Counted from the stretch's first letter, positions 29,532 to 36,097 are shown. The stretch is 39,103 nucleotides of DNA from a virus (IMGVR_UViG_3300027859_000040:1-39103), one strand, 5' to 3'. A program made the numbers and translations. The notes: generated by a model from the letters alone, not told the origin.

Positions 29532-29992
29532 TGGACGCATGGCTGGAGCACGCAATCAATGAGTACGACCGGACTAATCACCAAGATGGAGATCTGCTAT
29601 CGCATGACTGGCTAGCATATGCCTTGCAATTAGAAAAGCCGCGCCATTTGGATGAGGTACAGGAAAAGCAGTGGCAGGCCATGAGCCGCGTGGACGCGCT
29701 GAGGGATTATTTGCTAGTAGATCGGCAAGTTGCACTGCAAAGCGTTAGGGGCCAAGGTTATAGGATTGTCCCACCCAGCGAGCAGGCGCGCTATGCTGCC
29801 GAGCAGGCGATGCGTCAAGTGGCAAAAGGGTTGCAAAAGGGGAGTAAGATACTCGCGCATACCAGGGTTGCAGAGCTATCGGACGAGCAGCGCAGGCAGC
29901 ATACTGACACCGAGGTTAAGTTGTCTGGAATAGGTCAAATGATAAAACGCCAGAAGCGTGATGTTTTCGCTCTCTTCTCGCCTAGCAAATGA
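29531..29992 (+). CDS. Hypothetical protein, possible winged-helix
   Basis: 153 aa. ATG at 29531 overlaps the last base of the upstream stop (TAATG) and GAGG is close by. VDALRDYLLVDRQVALQSVR followed by GQGYRIVPPSEQAR (about 56-90) looks like a helix-turn-helix plus wing; the C-terminal part is basic (IKRQKRDVFALFSPSK). It is the partner of the RAMP-like gene, with a terminator right after it. Its basic character suggests nucleic-acid binding. Exact role unknown. Confidence 0.65.
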   Translation: MDAWLEHAINEYDRTNHQDGDLLSHDWLAYALQLEKPRHLDEVQEKQWQAMSRVDALRDYLLVDRQVALQSVRGQGYRIVPPSEQARYAAEQAMRQVAKGLQKGSKILAHTRVAELSDEQRRQHTDTEVKLSGIGQMIKRQKRDVFALFSPSK

Positions 29993-30000
29993 CCAAGTCG

Positions 30001-30024
30001 GCCCGCCACAGCGCGGGCTTTTTT
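30001..30024 (+). terminator. Rho-independent terminator closing the RNA/RAMP-like cassette
   Basis: GCCCGC (30001-30006) pairs with GCGGGC (30013-30018), then six T. Together with the terminator at 28402 it makes 28441-30024 a closed transcription unit. Confidence 0.85.
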
Positions 30025-30025
30025 G

Positions 30026-30034
30026 TGCTAAAAT
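30026..30034 (+). promoter_or_regulatory. Extended -10 promoter of the connector genes
   Basis: TGC-TAAAAT, starting two bases after the terminator T run and 31 bases (from the -10) before the ATG at 30060. Same type as the other TGC-extended elements. Confidence 0.45.
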
Positions 30035-30059
30035 CAGGGAAACATCTTAGGAGCCATTT

Positions 30060-30323
30060 ATGCTAATCGAAATTACCCGCCGTGGCGTCTATCGCAGCGC
30101 TGGCGAAATGCTGCCCATTGGCACGCAGGTTGAAGTGCCGGACGATTTTACCGGATGGGCGAACAAATACCGTGTCGTGTCTAGTAGCGCTGGTAAGACG
30201 TTAGAGGTAGCCACGCCAAAACGCCCGCGCAAGAAACGCGAGCCAAAGCAAGAGCAAGAGCAAGGGCAAGAGCCGGAACAGCCTAGCTTAGACACTGAGG
30301 CCGAGTCTGATGATAACGACTGA
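30060..30323 (+). CDS. Small protein with charged tail, head-tail region
   Basis: 87 aa after AGGAG. The first 50 residues (EITRRGVYRSAGEMLPIGTQ, VEVPDDFTGWANKYRVV) look like a small beta-barrel; the rest is a low-complexity basic then acidic tail (KRPRKKREPK, then EQEQGQEPEQPS). This type of short protein is often found directly after the capsid gene in siphoviruses. Overlaps the next gene by 14 bases. Confidence 0.65.
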   Translation: MLIEITRRGVYRSAGEMLPIGTQVEVPDDFTGWANKYRVVSSSAGKTLEVATPKRPRKKREPKQEQEQGQEPEQPSLDTEAESDDND

Positions 30324-30693
30324 GGAAGCCACAGCCTACCTACGCGAGCTAGGCATCACAATGCCCGCCCCACTGCTGTCGCTGGTGGTTACAAAATCCC
30401 AAGGCATTCAAGACTGCCTCGATGCCAACGGCGTTGACGAAACCGACCAAACGCTGATTTATTACTATCTGGTGGGGCTGTTGGCTATCTCTGGCGGTGG
30501 CCGTCGCGTTAAGTCACAAGCCGCGCCGTCTGGTGCGTCTCAGTCGTTCGAATACAGCGACATAGGCGATTTATACGACCAGTTGCTAGGGTCGCTAGAC
30601 GTCGTTGATAGGTACGGCTGTGCGACTGCGTTAGTGCCTGCTAAGCCGGGTGGCTCAACGGGGTTTATGGTTGTTAAGGGGACTAGGTGCTAG
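30310..30693 (+). CDS. Head-tail connector (adaptor-like)
   Basis: 127 aa, helical (TEEATAYLRELGITMPAPLL, QTLIYYYLVGLLAISGGGRR) with FEYSDIGDLYDQLLGSLDVV, resembling gp6/gp15-like head completion adaptors by length, helix pattern and position between capsid and tail genes. Followed by the 30.7 kb intergenic region. Family identity not certain. Confidence 0.65.
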   Translation: MITTEEATAYLRELGITMPAPLLSLVVTKSQGIQDCLDANGVDETDQTLIYYYLVGLLAISGGGRRVKSQAAPSGASQSFEYSDIGDLYDQLLGSLDVVDRYGCATALVPAKPGGSTGFMVVKGTRC

Positions 30694-30759
30694 ACACCAC
30701 GGCGTAATGCTGCCATACTCTAACCACTCCTTGTTGTGTTGTGTGTTGCTCCTCCTATT

Positions 30760-30786
30760 GACCGCCCTTCTGGCGGTCTTTTTTTT
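30760..30786 (+). terminator. Rho-independent terminator
   Basis: GACCGCC (30760-30766) pairs with GGCGGTC (30772-30778), followed by eight T. Ends the connector transcript before an accessory gene block. Confidence 0.9.
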
Positions 30787-30789
30787 GGG

Positions 30790-30798
30790 TGCTATACT
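30790..30798 (+). promoter_or_regulatory. Extended -10 promoter
   Basis: TGC-TATACT, -10 at 30793-30798, just after the terminator. Start would be near 30805, inside the 5' arm of the hairpin that presents the anti-16S sequence. Confidence 0.55.
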
Positions 30799-30800
30799 GG

Positions 30801-30905
30801 TGGTAGATACGGCCACGCCGCCTAGGAGGTGATCCTATCTACCAAAGGGTGCGGCGCTGTGAAGCGACACCCGCATACTAGACGCCCCGGCACCTACCGG
30901 GGCGT
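30801..30905 (+). ncRNA. Structured leader with a 12-nt 16S rRNA-complementary loop
   Basis: TGGTAGATA (30801-30809) pairs perfectly with TATCTACCA (30836-30844). The loop holds AGGAGGTGATCC (30824-30835), a perfect complement of the 16S rRNA 3' end. Further on GGGTG/CACCC (30847-30872) and ACGCCCCGG/CCGGGGCGT (30882-30905) make two more stems. No start codon lies at normal distance downstream. A 39-codon frame from GTG 30829 (VILSTKGCGAVKRHPHTRRP) is possible but weakly supported. The stretch 30694-31017 holds no other gene. Confidence 0.45.
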
Positions 30906-31017
30906 TGCCGTTTATAGTCGGTTGCTATCGAGTGGCGTGAGTCGATAGAAAAATACCATTAGCGGGCAGGTGGTGAGGTGGGCTATTGTTTGGTGACACC
31001 AAAAAAGGAGAGTGAAA

Positions 31018-31161
31018 ATGTTTGAAGAAATTGAGAAAAAAGCGCGTCAAATGATCACGGATGGACACGATGAGCATGCATTTACCATGTGGGTCGACGG
31101 CCATTACGTTACTGTGGTGGTAAATGTGGCTGGGCCTGACACTCAGCAGGCTGACGAATGA
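31018..31161 (+). CDS. Small hypothetical protein
   Basis: 47 aa, preceded by AAGGAG. MFEEIEKKARQMITDGHDEH then FTMWVDGHYVTVVVNVAGPD: an N-terminal helix and two strands, rather acidic end. The stop overlaps the next ATG. First gene of an accessory block (31.0-32.5 kb). No family recognised. Confidence 0.65.
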   Translation: MFEEIEKKARQMITDGHDEHAFTMWVDGHYVTVVVNVAGPDTQQADE

Positions 31162-31364
31162 CCCACGCCCAGCACCATCACGACGAAGCCCGCGCCCGCG
31201 CATTGCTGATAGCACTCAAGCAGCGCAGCACATGGCCTGCCTTGAGCGAGCGCACGGGTATCGACAAAACACGGCTGATTGACATTGCCACAGGCGATAC
31301 GGCAGCCACCTTCGCGGAACAGACGCTGTTTCGTGTTATTTGGAATGAGGAGAATGAGGCATGA
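31158..31364 (+). CDS. Small helix-turn-helix protein
   Basis: 68 aa. His-rich start (MTHAQHHHDEARARA), then an HTH-like segment, about 26-50 (STWPALSERTGIDKTRLIDI, then ATGDTAATF), like the DNA-binding part of XRE-type regulators. Coupled on both sides by ATGA-type overlaps. It might regulate the local block. Confidence 0.6.
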   Translation: MTHAQHHHDEARARALLIALKQRSTWPALSERTGIDKTRLIDIATGDTAATFAEQTLFRVIWNEENEA

Positions 31365-31993
31365 TTTATGCAGTGAATAGGCTAACTAAAGAACATCGGG
31401 TGGTTGAAGAGCGGTATTCGGGTGGAATGCGACTTCCGTGCCGCAATCCAAACCTTGGTAAAGGGTGGGATTACATCCAAGCCGACGCCGATGGGTGGAT
31501 TGAGTGGAGTGGTGGGGAGTGTCCGTTGCCGGATGACCAACCCTACAAAACAAAACACAAGAGCGGATGTTTTTTTAACGGCAGCATGCCGCAAACTTTT
31601 GGCGCACATTGGCGAGGACTATCTGATCCGGTAGTGGCCTACCGCCCCATCCTAGACCAGCCCGATAGTGAGGAGGTGAATAGGTGGAATGGCGAGGGGT
31701 TGCCGCCTGTGGGCGAAAAGATTTTGGTACGCAAAAATGACAACGACTGGCTAACTGTCGAGGTGGTCGCACATGACGACGGGGGCATTATTTACCGCGA
31801 CCCAGCAACAACGGATCACGGTTACAAGTGGGCTATTGCCGGTGGAATTAGACCCCTACCATCACCTCGTGCCCAGTGGGTACATGCGGCCAAAAAGTTA
31901 ATAATGGGGCCGTTGAGCGGGAAAACAGGAATAGAAGCCATCTACGACGCCCTAGCTAGCGGCGAGCTACCGACACCGGAGAAAACACAATGA
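31361..31993 (+). CDS. Phage hypothetical protein (WIEWSGGECPLPDDQ type)
   Basis: 210 aa, with ATG overlapping the previous stop. ADADGWIEWSGGECPLPDDQ and the following FGAHWRGLSDPVVAYR match a common phage protein family without known function. After it, PPVGEKILVRKNDNDWLTVE forms a second beta-rich domain, and the C-terminal IMGPLSGKTGIEAIYDALAS looks helical. Probably two small domains fused. Confidence 0.7.
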   Translation: MIYAVNRLTKEHRVVEERYSGGMRLPCRNPNLGKGWDYIQADADGWIEWSGGECPLPDDQPYKTKHKSGCFFNGSMPQTFGAHWRGLSDPVVAYRPILDQPDSEEVNRWNGEGLPPVGEKILVRKNDNDWLTVEVVAHDDGGIIYRDPATTDHGYKWAIAGGIRPLPSPRAQWVHAAKKLIMGPLSGKTGIEAIYDALASGELPTPEKTQ

Positions 31994-32247
31994 CCCACAA
32001 CATCGTAACGCATAAGTCAAAAACCGCTGCCGTATTGCTATGCCTAACCCTGGGTAGCATTGGCGCGCACCGCTGGTATCTTGGCCACCCGTGGCTTGCC
32101 TGCGGGTGGATTCTGATTACCTTTGCTTGCTTTGCATCCGGCGCGATGTTGGTGATTGCCGCGCTGTTATGCATTGAAGCGTTGGTGTTGCTGTTTCGGA
32201 GCAAGACGTATTATCGGCGGTTTAAGTGGGTGGAGGTGGTGGCGTGA
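31990..32247 (+). CDS. TM2-domain membrane protein
   Basis: 85 aa. KSKTAAVLLCLTLGSIGAHR followed by WYLGHPWLACGWILITFACF is the TM2 domain: a first helix (about 11-25), the G-x-H-R-x-Y-L-G turn and a second helix (about 36-62), here with an additional hydrophobic stretch. TM2 proteins are small inner-membrane proteins of uncertain function occurring in bacteria and phages. Coupled to both neighbours. Confidence 0.85.
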   Translation: MTHNIVTHKSKTAAVLLCLTLGSIGAHRWYLGHPWLACGWILITFACFASGAMLVIAALLCIEALVLLFRSKTYYRRFKWVEVVA

Positions 32248-32513
32248 GCGAGTGGCAGCCAATAGAAACAGCGCCAAAAGACGGCACGATGGTAGATTTG
32301 TGGGTAGTTTCCGTTCCTGTCTATAATTCGTATTTTGGTAAGTATTTTGAAGATGGCGAAGATCAAAGGCTTACAGATTGCGTGTTTGAAGATGGCGTAT
32401 GGAAATTCTGGACAGAATCAGGAGACCATGAGTACGACCCGCATCATGAAGAGATAGGGCGAGAATTTAAACCCACCCACTGGATGCCATTACCCGAGCC
32501 GCCTAGCCAATAA
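32244..32513 (+). CDS. DUF551-like protein
   Basis: 89 aa, with GTG at 32244 overlapping the TM2 stop (GTGA) and GGAGG upstream. It starts SEWQPIETAPKDGTMVDLWV and ends FKPTHWMPLPEPPSQ, the two hallmarks of DUF551 proteins, very common phage and prophage accessory proteins of unknown function. Last gene before the next promoter-terminator pair. Confidence 0.8.
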   Translation: MSEWQPIETAPKDGTMVDLWVVSVPVYNSYFGKYFEDGEDQRLTDCVFEDGVWKFWTESGDHEYDPHHEEIGREFKPTHWMPLPEPPSQ

Positions 32514-32530
32514 CACACCCCGCCACGCCA

Positions 32531-32539
32531 TGCTATACT
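32531..32539 (+). promoter_or_regulatory. Extended -10 promoter of the tail-connector genes
   Basis: TGC-TATACT with -10 at 32534-32539, two bases before a terminator hairpin; the ATG lies 35 bases after the -10 start. Same layout as at 19949. Confidence 0.55.
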
Positions 32540-32540
32540 A

Positions 32541-32568
32541 AGCCCCATATCTTTTATGGGGCTTTTTT
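32541..32568 (+). terminator. Terminator hairpin abutting a start codon
   Basis: AGCCCCATA (32541-32549) pairs with TATGGGGCT (32555-32563), with T to 32568 and ATG directly at 32569. The only SD-like bases are GGGG in the 3' arm. Confidence 0.8.
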
Positions 32569-32934
32569 ATGTCAAACATAGCGAGCTGGTCATACGCCCA
32601 CGGCCCCGCGACCGTGTGGCCCGCAGGCGGCACCGATGAATGGGGGCAACCTATCGGCGGCACGCCTTACATTATCCCTCGCGTGGGCTATGAGGGCGGC
32701 GGAGATGTAGCGCGTGACGACAACGGGACTGAGTTCACGCCCAACCAAACCTTCCGCTTTGAAGCCGCGCTTGACTCCCCGTTGGTGCCAGAGCGTGAGT
32801 GGTACATTCAGTTGGGCGACCACATCGACCTAACCGCCGCGCCCGCTACTGCCGAGCGTATCCGCGCCATCCGATTTTGGCCGATTGACGAGCTAGAACC
32901 GGGCGGATTGCCTGATTTTGAGGTGATGACGTGA
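32569..32934 (+). CDS. Head-tail joining/stopper-like protein
   Basis: 121 aa. Beta-rich sequence with ATVWPAGGTDEWGQPIGGTP, FTPNQTFRFEAALDSPLVPE and REWYIQLGDHIDLTAAPATA, length and position typical of head-closure proteins that sit between connector and tail completion genes. No recognised signature, so the role is inferred from context. It has a weak ribosome binding site in a hairpin arm. Confidence 0.6.
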   Translation: MSNIASWSYAHGPATVWPAGGTDEWGQPIGGTPYIIPRVGYEGGGDVARDDNGTEFTPNQTFRFEAALDSPLVPEREWYIQLGDHIDLTAAPATAERIRAIRFWPIDELEPGGLPDFEVMT

Positions 32935-33317
32935 GTACGTTTGACGACATTAACCAGCGGTTTCAAGAGGCATTGCGCGGTATTGGTGTGCGAGATACTG
33001 AACGGGCGGTGACAAAGATTCTGTTTTCAGTCAGCACTCAGTCAGCCGCGCTAACGCCGCGTGATACGTCGTTTCTGATTAACAGCCAGTTCCGGCGCGT
33101 CGAGCAAACACCAGGTGGATGGAAGGGCGAAACGGGATACGGCGCACGCTATGCCGCTGCTGTGCATGAGGCATCGGGCAAGCTGGTCGGACAGCCCAGG
33201 CCGAAGAATCGTGGGACGTACTGGGCGCCGGGTGGTGAGCCTAAGTTCCTAGAAAAAGGCATCGAAGCGACTATCCCGCTTCTGCCCCAAATTCTGCGCG
33301 AGGAGTATAGCGAGTGA
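32931..33317 (+). CDS. HK97 gp10-like tail completion protein
   Basis: 128 aa, GTG start overlapping the preceding stop. STQSAALTPRDTSFLINSQF and TGYGARYAAAVHEASGKLVG and the C-terminal FLEKGIEATIPLLPQILREE match the HK97 gp10/minor tail completion family, placed at the neck between head-closure and tail-terminator proteins. Coupled to both neighbours. Confidence 0.8.
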   Translation: MSTFDDINQRFQEALRGIGVRDTERAVTKILFSVSTQSAALTPRDTSFLINSQFRRVEQTPGGWKGETGYGARYAAAVHEASGKLVGQPRPKNRGTYWAPGGEPKFLEKGIEATIPLLPQILREEYSE

Positions 33318-33694
33318 CCACACGCACGATATTGACCGACCTGCGCGCCTACATTGACGACCTGATAACTGGATATGCCGTCAAATACTTCCGCTGGACA
33401 GACGCGGACGAAACAAGCGAAGGCCCGTTCGTAATGATGCGCTTTCCCGGTAGCGGTAACAGTGATCAGCTACTACAGCGTATTGACGTACTGCTAACAC
33501 TGGTGCAGCGACCCACGGGGGCGGTATCCGGTCACGACACAATGGCGGCGATTGCACGGCGTATCCGCGAAGGCGGTGGGCAAGGTAGTGTGCTACGTTT
33601 TGAGGTGCTTTCAGAGCCTGCGGGGCCAATGTATTTGGAAAACGGTCGCCCTGTGTGGGTGATGGATGTGAGATGTTATACGGAGGGTAATTGA
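33314..33694 (+). CDS. Tail terminator-like protein
   Basis: 126 aa. ILTDLRAYIDDLITGYAVKY, then FVMMRFPGSGNSDQLLQRID and LLTLVQRPTGA have the alpha-beta layout of minor tail proteins U/tail terminators, which cap the tail tube. Position after the gp10-like gene and before tail tube genes agrees. Start overlaps the previous stop. Confidence 0.7.
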   Translation: MTTRTILTDLRAYIDDLITGYAVKYFRWTDADETSEGPFVMMRFPGSGNSDQLLQRIDVLLTLVQRPTGAVSGHDTMAAIARRIREGGGQGSVLRFEVLSEPAGPMYLENGRPVWVMDVRCYTEGN

Positions 33695-33695
33695 T

Positions 33696-33881
33696 ATGGC
33701 TATTTTTATCGAAGATAACGGTAGCGCGCTCTATATCAAGCGCGATGAGGATGGAAATATCCTGCTGTGCAACAAAGACGGCGAAACGATACAGGGGCAG
33801 TATAGCGTTGTTGTTGGTAATGCGGTTGACGAGATAACTAGCGCTACTGTGTCGCTACATTTAGCGGGATGGGTGGACTAA
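33696..33881 (+). CDS. Small hypothetical tail-region protein
   Basis: 61 aa after GGAGG. Beta-strand rich: FIEDNGSALYIKRDEDGNIL, then QGQYSVVVGNAVDEITSATV. Between tail terminator and a tube-like protein, so possibly a minor tail component. No family recognised. Stop overlaps the next start (TAATG). Confidence 0.6.
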   Translation: MAIFIEDNGSALYIKRDEDGNILLCNKDGETIQGQYSVVVGNAVDEITSATVSLHLAGWVD

Positions 33882-34279
33882 TGAGCGAAATAATCGACGG
33901 CCAAAGCGCCATGCTAACGTTTGGCGGCGAGACGGTGGGCAACGTCTACCAATACCAGTTTTTCAACGGCTCGCCCACCGTGGTCCGTCATCAGTCGTTA
34001 TCCGCCCCTGCGCGTGAATACCTACCTGCACAGCCAGACTACGGCACCGCTACGTTACAGCTATACCGCAACCATGCCGACCCAGGGCAGCAGCGCATGG
34101 CGCAATCTCAGGCCACGCGGAAAGTTGAGCCTTGCGTGCTAACGCTAGAGGATGGCGCTACGCTATCGTTTGACGCGTTCTGTGAGGCCATTCCACTGAT
34201 TGGCGGCAAGCAGACAGGGCAGACGATTAACCGCAGCACGGCACGAATCCGCATTACTGGCATAATCACCACCGCATAG
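33881..34279 (+). CDS. Tail protein, tube-like
   Basis: 132 aa. ATG at 33881 overlapping the preceding stop. Beta-rich (AMLTFGGETVGNVYQYQFFN, ATLQLYRNHADPGQQRM, CVLTLEDGATLSFDAFCEAI), ending TINRSTARIRITGIITTA. It resembles the short beta-barrel proteins of the tail tube family and lies upstream of the larger tube protein at 34712, but could also be a minor tail component. Followed by a promoter, not a terminator. Confidence 0.6.
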   Translation: MSEIIDGQSAMLTFGGETVGNVYQYQFFNGSPTVVRHQSLSAPAREYLPAQPDYGTATLQLYRNHADPGQQRMAQSQATRKVEPCVLTLEDGATLSFDAFCEAIPLIGGKQTGQTINRSTARIRITGIITTA

Positions 34280-34304
34280 TCAAATTGTAATTCCCTATCG
34301 GCAA

Positions 34305-34333
34305 TCGACATGGTCATTGTTTTAACCTATAAT
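34305..34333 (+). promoter_or_regulatory. Sigma-70 promoter before the tail tube genes
   Basis: TCGACA (34305-34310), 17-base spacer, consensus TATAAT (34328-34333). It starts transcription about 30 bases before the ATG at 34371 and would boost the two abundant structural proteins that follow. Confidence 0.7.
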
Positions 34334-34370
34334 AGTGGGCGGATATATCCAACCAATTTGAGGTAACGCA

Positions 34371-34700
34371 ATGGCTACATTGACTCCACAGCGCGCGGAC
34401 TTTGACGGCTTAACGCCTGTCTTTTCCGCTGCTAGCGCTGGCGGTGACGAGTTCCCGTGGGCACAACAGACCGTTCTCTACGTGAAGAACGGCGACGCCA
34501 GCCCGCACACCGTCACTATCGCATCACAATACACTGCCCGGCCCGGACTGACACCAACTGACGTTGCAGTTACGGTCGCCGCTGGCGAGGAGGCCATTAT
34601 CGGTGGCCTCACCCGAGACGGTTTCCGCGACGCAGACGGCAACGTTCAAATCACTTATGACGGCGTGACTTCTGTCACTGTCGCAGCCATTACCGTTTAA
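34371..34700 (+). CDS. Small structural protein (beta-sandwich)
   Basis: 109 aa after GAGG. Alternating strands, TVLYVKNGDASPHTVTIASQ and VAVTVAAGEEAIIGGLTRD, and the end GNVQITYDGVTSVTVAAITV suggest an immunoglobulin-like or jelly-roll sandwich. It has its own strong promoter and sits just before the tail tube gene, so it is probably a highly expressed virion component such as a decoration or tube partner. Family not recognised. Confidence 0.65.
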   Translation: MATLTPQRADFDGLTPVFSAASAGGDEFPWAQQTVLYVKNGDASPHTVTIASQYTARPGLTPTDVAVTVAAGEEAIIGGLTRDGFRDADGNVQITYDGVTSVTVAAITV

Positions 34701-34711
34701 GGGGGTTAAAA

Positions 34712-35167
34712 ATGGCCTATTACACAGCAGCAGGTACGGTATTTAGCGTTGCATCGGGCGCGCCGGTTACGTTTGACGCGGCAGGCTTTGAGGCGCTGGC
34801 TTACACCACCGTTGGCGAAGTGACCAGCGTTCCTTCTCACGGCGCTGAGTATGCCCTGGTAACGCATAACCCGCTAGCCGACCGCGTAACGCGCAAGCTC
34901 AAGGGTTCCGTTAACTACGGCTCATTGACTATCCCCATGGCACTGGACACTGCCGACGCTGGCCAAGACATCATGCGCGACCATGCCGATGGCACCCAAA
35001 TAGACGAAGTGGTGAGTGCTAAGGTCGAATACCCCGATGGCGGCGTTGAGTATTTCACCGCTCTGGTAATGTCCTTCACCACCGCTGGCGACGGCGTGGA
35101 TTCTATTCTGTCCGCCGAAGCGATGGTTGAGATTGATTCCAAAGTGGTGTCGGTAGACGCCGTTTAA
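34712..35167 (+). CDS. Major tail tube protein
   Basis: 151 aa. AYYTAAGTVFSVASGAPVTF, PSHGAEYALVTHNPLADRVT, KLKGSVNYGSLTIPMALDTA and the end SAEAMVEIDSKVVSVDA have the length, beta-rich pattern and position of a siphoviral major tail tube protein, the hexameric building block stacked around the tape measure. It precedes the frameshifted tail chaperone genes, as usual. Preceded by a promoter one gene upstream and followed by a structured leader. Confidence 0.85.
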   Translation: MAYYTAAGTVFSVASGAPVTFDAAGFEALAYTTVGEVTSVPSHGAEYALVTHNPLADRVTRKLKGSVNYGSLTIPMALDTADAGQDIMRDHADGTQIDEVVSAKVEYPDGGVEYFTALVMSFTTAGDGVDSILSAEAMVEIDSKVVSVDAV

Positions 35168-35188
35168 CGCGCATAGCTTCGGCTAAGC

Positions 35189-35256
35189 CGTCCGGGTGGC
35201 CCCGCCAGCGCCCGGACGTTAAACCAAAGACTGGCGGGGATACTTAACTGGCGGAG
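35189..35256 (+). promoter_or_regulatory. H-type pseudoknot / ribosome-binding-site switch before the chaperone gene
   Basis: CGTCCGGG (35189-35196) pairs with CCCGGACG (35211-35218), and CCCCGCCAG (35200-35208), lying in that loop, pairs with CTGGCGGGG (35231-35239): two crossing stems of 8 and 9 bp with loops of 3, 2 and 12 nt, the last A-rich. A second CTGGCGG (35248-35254) overlaps the GGAG ribosome binding site (35253-35256) of the gene at 35265 and can pair with the same CCGCCAG, so two exclusive states are possible. Confidence 0.6.
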
Positions 35257-35264
35257 TACCTAGC

Positions 35265-35663
35265 ATGACTGATTTAACTAACGTATTTGACCTAGAAACT
35301 GGTGCCGATAAAGGCGCATTCCTGCACCTTGAGCATCCGGTTACTGGCGAGAAGCTCTACACCGAAGACGGTAAAGTCATTGGCATTGACGCGGTAGGCG
35401 TGGACAGCGCGCAATATCGCCGCAAAGTATCGCAAATGGCGAACCGCAAGATGGGTAAGCGTCAGAAAAACCCCACGCTGGAAAAAGCAGAACAGGAAGG
35501 TGCTGAGCTGTTAGCCGCGTGCGTGGTGCGTTGCCACAACATGCAATTTGGCGACGACGAGATGACACCCAAAAACGCTGAGCAATTCCTGCTCAAATAT
35601 CGCAGCATTCGCGAACAGCTCGATGAGTTTGTAGGCGACCGCCGTAATTTTTTCAATGCGTAG
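35265..35663 (+). CDS. Tail assembly chaperone (lambda gpG-like)
   Basis: 132 aa, zero-frame product of the tail chaperone gene. Starts MTDLTNVFDLETGADKGAFL, with helical VSQMANRKMGKRQKNPTLEK and FLLKYRSIREQLDEFVGDRR. In lambda-like tails such proteins hold the tape measure and tube subunits before assembly and are not in the finished virion. Its 3' end holds a slippery heptamer, so part of the ribosomes make the longer G-T protein. Lies between tail tube and tape measure genes, the canonical position. Confidence 0.85.
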   Translation: MTDLTNVFDLETGADKGAFLHLEHPVTGEKLYTEDGKVIGIDAVGVDSAQYRRKVSQMANRKMGKRQKNPTLEKAEQEGAELLAACVVRCHNMQFGDDEMTPKNAEQFLLKYRSIREQLDEFVGDRRNFFNA

Positions 35664-36097
35664 AGGATGATTTAGTCCTCTACGCTCGAATGATGGGGTG
35701 GCTATCGGCCACCCCGGATAAGCGCCAAGAAACGCGGTACAAGGATTACGTCAACCGCAACCATGGGGCGCCGCCCATGCCGGAGTTAGAGTTTGGCGAG
35801 CATGTTATTGGCTACCTGCAAGAAGTAGGGCCAGCGCTAAATACAGGGCAGGGGCTTGTGCCACTGACGTTTAGCGAAATAGACGCATGGATGCGGATGG
35901 TAGGCGTAGCGCTAACAAGCTGGGAAGCGTCAATGCTGAAGCGCCTATCGGATGAATACGTGGCAGAGCATCACGCCGCAAGAAAACCGCAACACCCGCA
36001 GCCATGGACGCCAATTCAAGGATTCGATAAAGAGGCTATCGCCAAAGGTATGCGCGGCATATTGGGCAAAATCAGCGCAAAACGCGATAAAAAGTAG
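35265..36097 (+). CDS. Tail assembly chaperone G-T fusion by -1 frameshift
   Basis: Joined frame 35265-35654 plus 35654-36097, about 277 aa. After the shift the protein reads ...RNFF then QCVEDDLVLYARMMGWLSAT, entering the downstream frame (gpT-like) that has no ribosome binding site of its own. That frame contains ELEFGEHVIGYLQEVGPALN and a charged end (GKISAKRDKK). The T part binds tail tube subunits in lambda. The conserved G-GT ratio is set by the frameshift signal at 35648-35686. Confidence 0.85.
35648..35686 (+). promoter_or_regulatory. Programmed -1 ribosomal frameshift signal
   Basis: Slippery heptamer T-TTT-TTC (35648-35654) in the zero frame, a 3-nt spacer, and a perfect 10-bp stem GCGTAGAGGA (35658-35667) / TCCTCTACGC (35676-35685) with an 8-nt loop. 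The zero-frame stop lies inside the stem. Confidence 0.9.

Noticed and set aside
30849-30881. Short gene starting at GTG 30849
   Set aside because: It ends after ten codons and lies about 19 bases from the SD-like sequence, too far for normal initiation.
35690-36097. Independent gene starting at the ATG 35690
   Set aside because: No ribosome binding site is present, and the upstream slippery site and hairpin lead directly into this frame, so it is the second half of the chaperone fusion.
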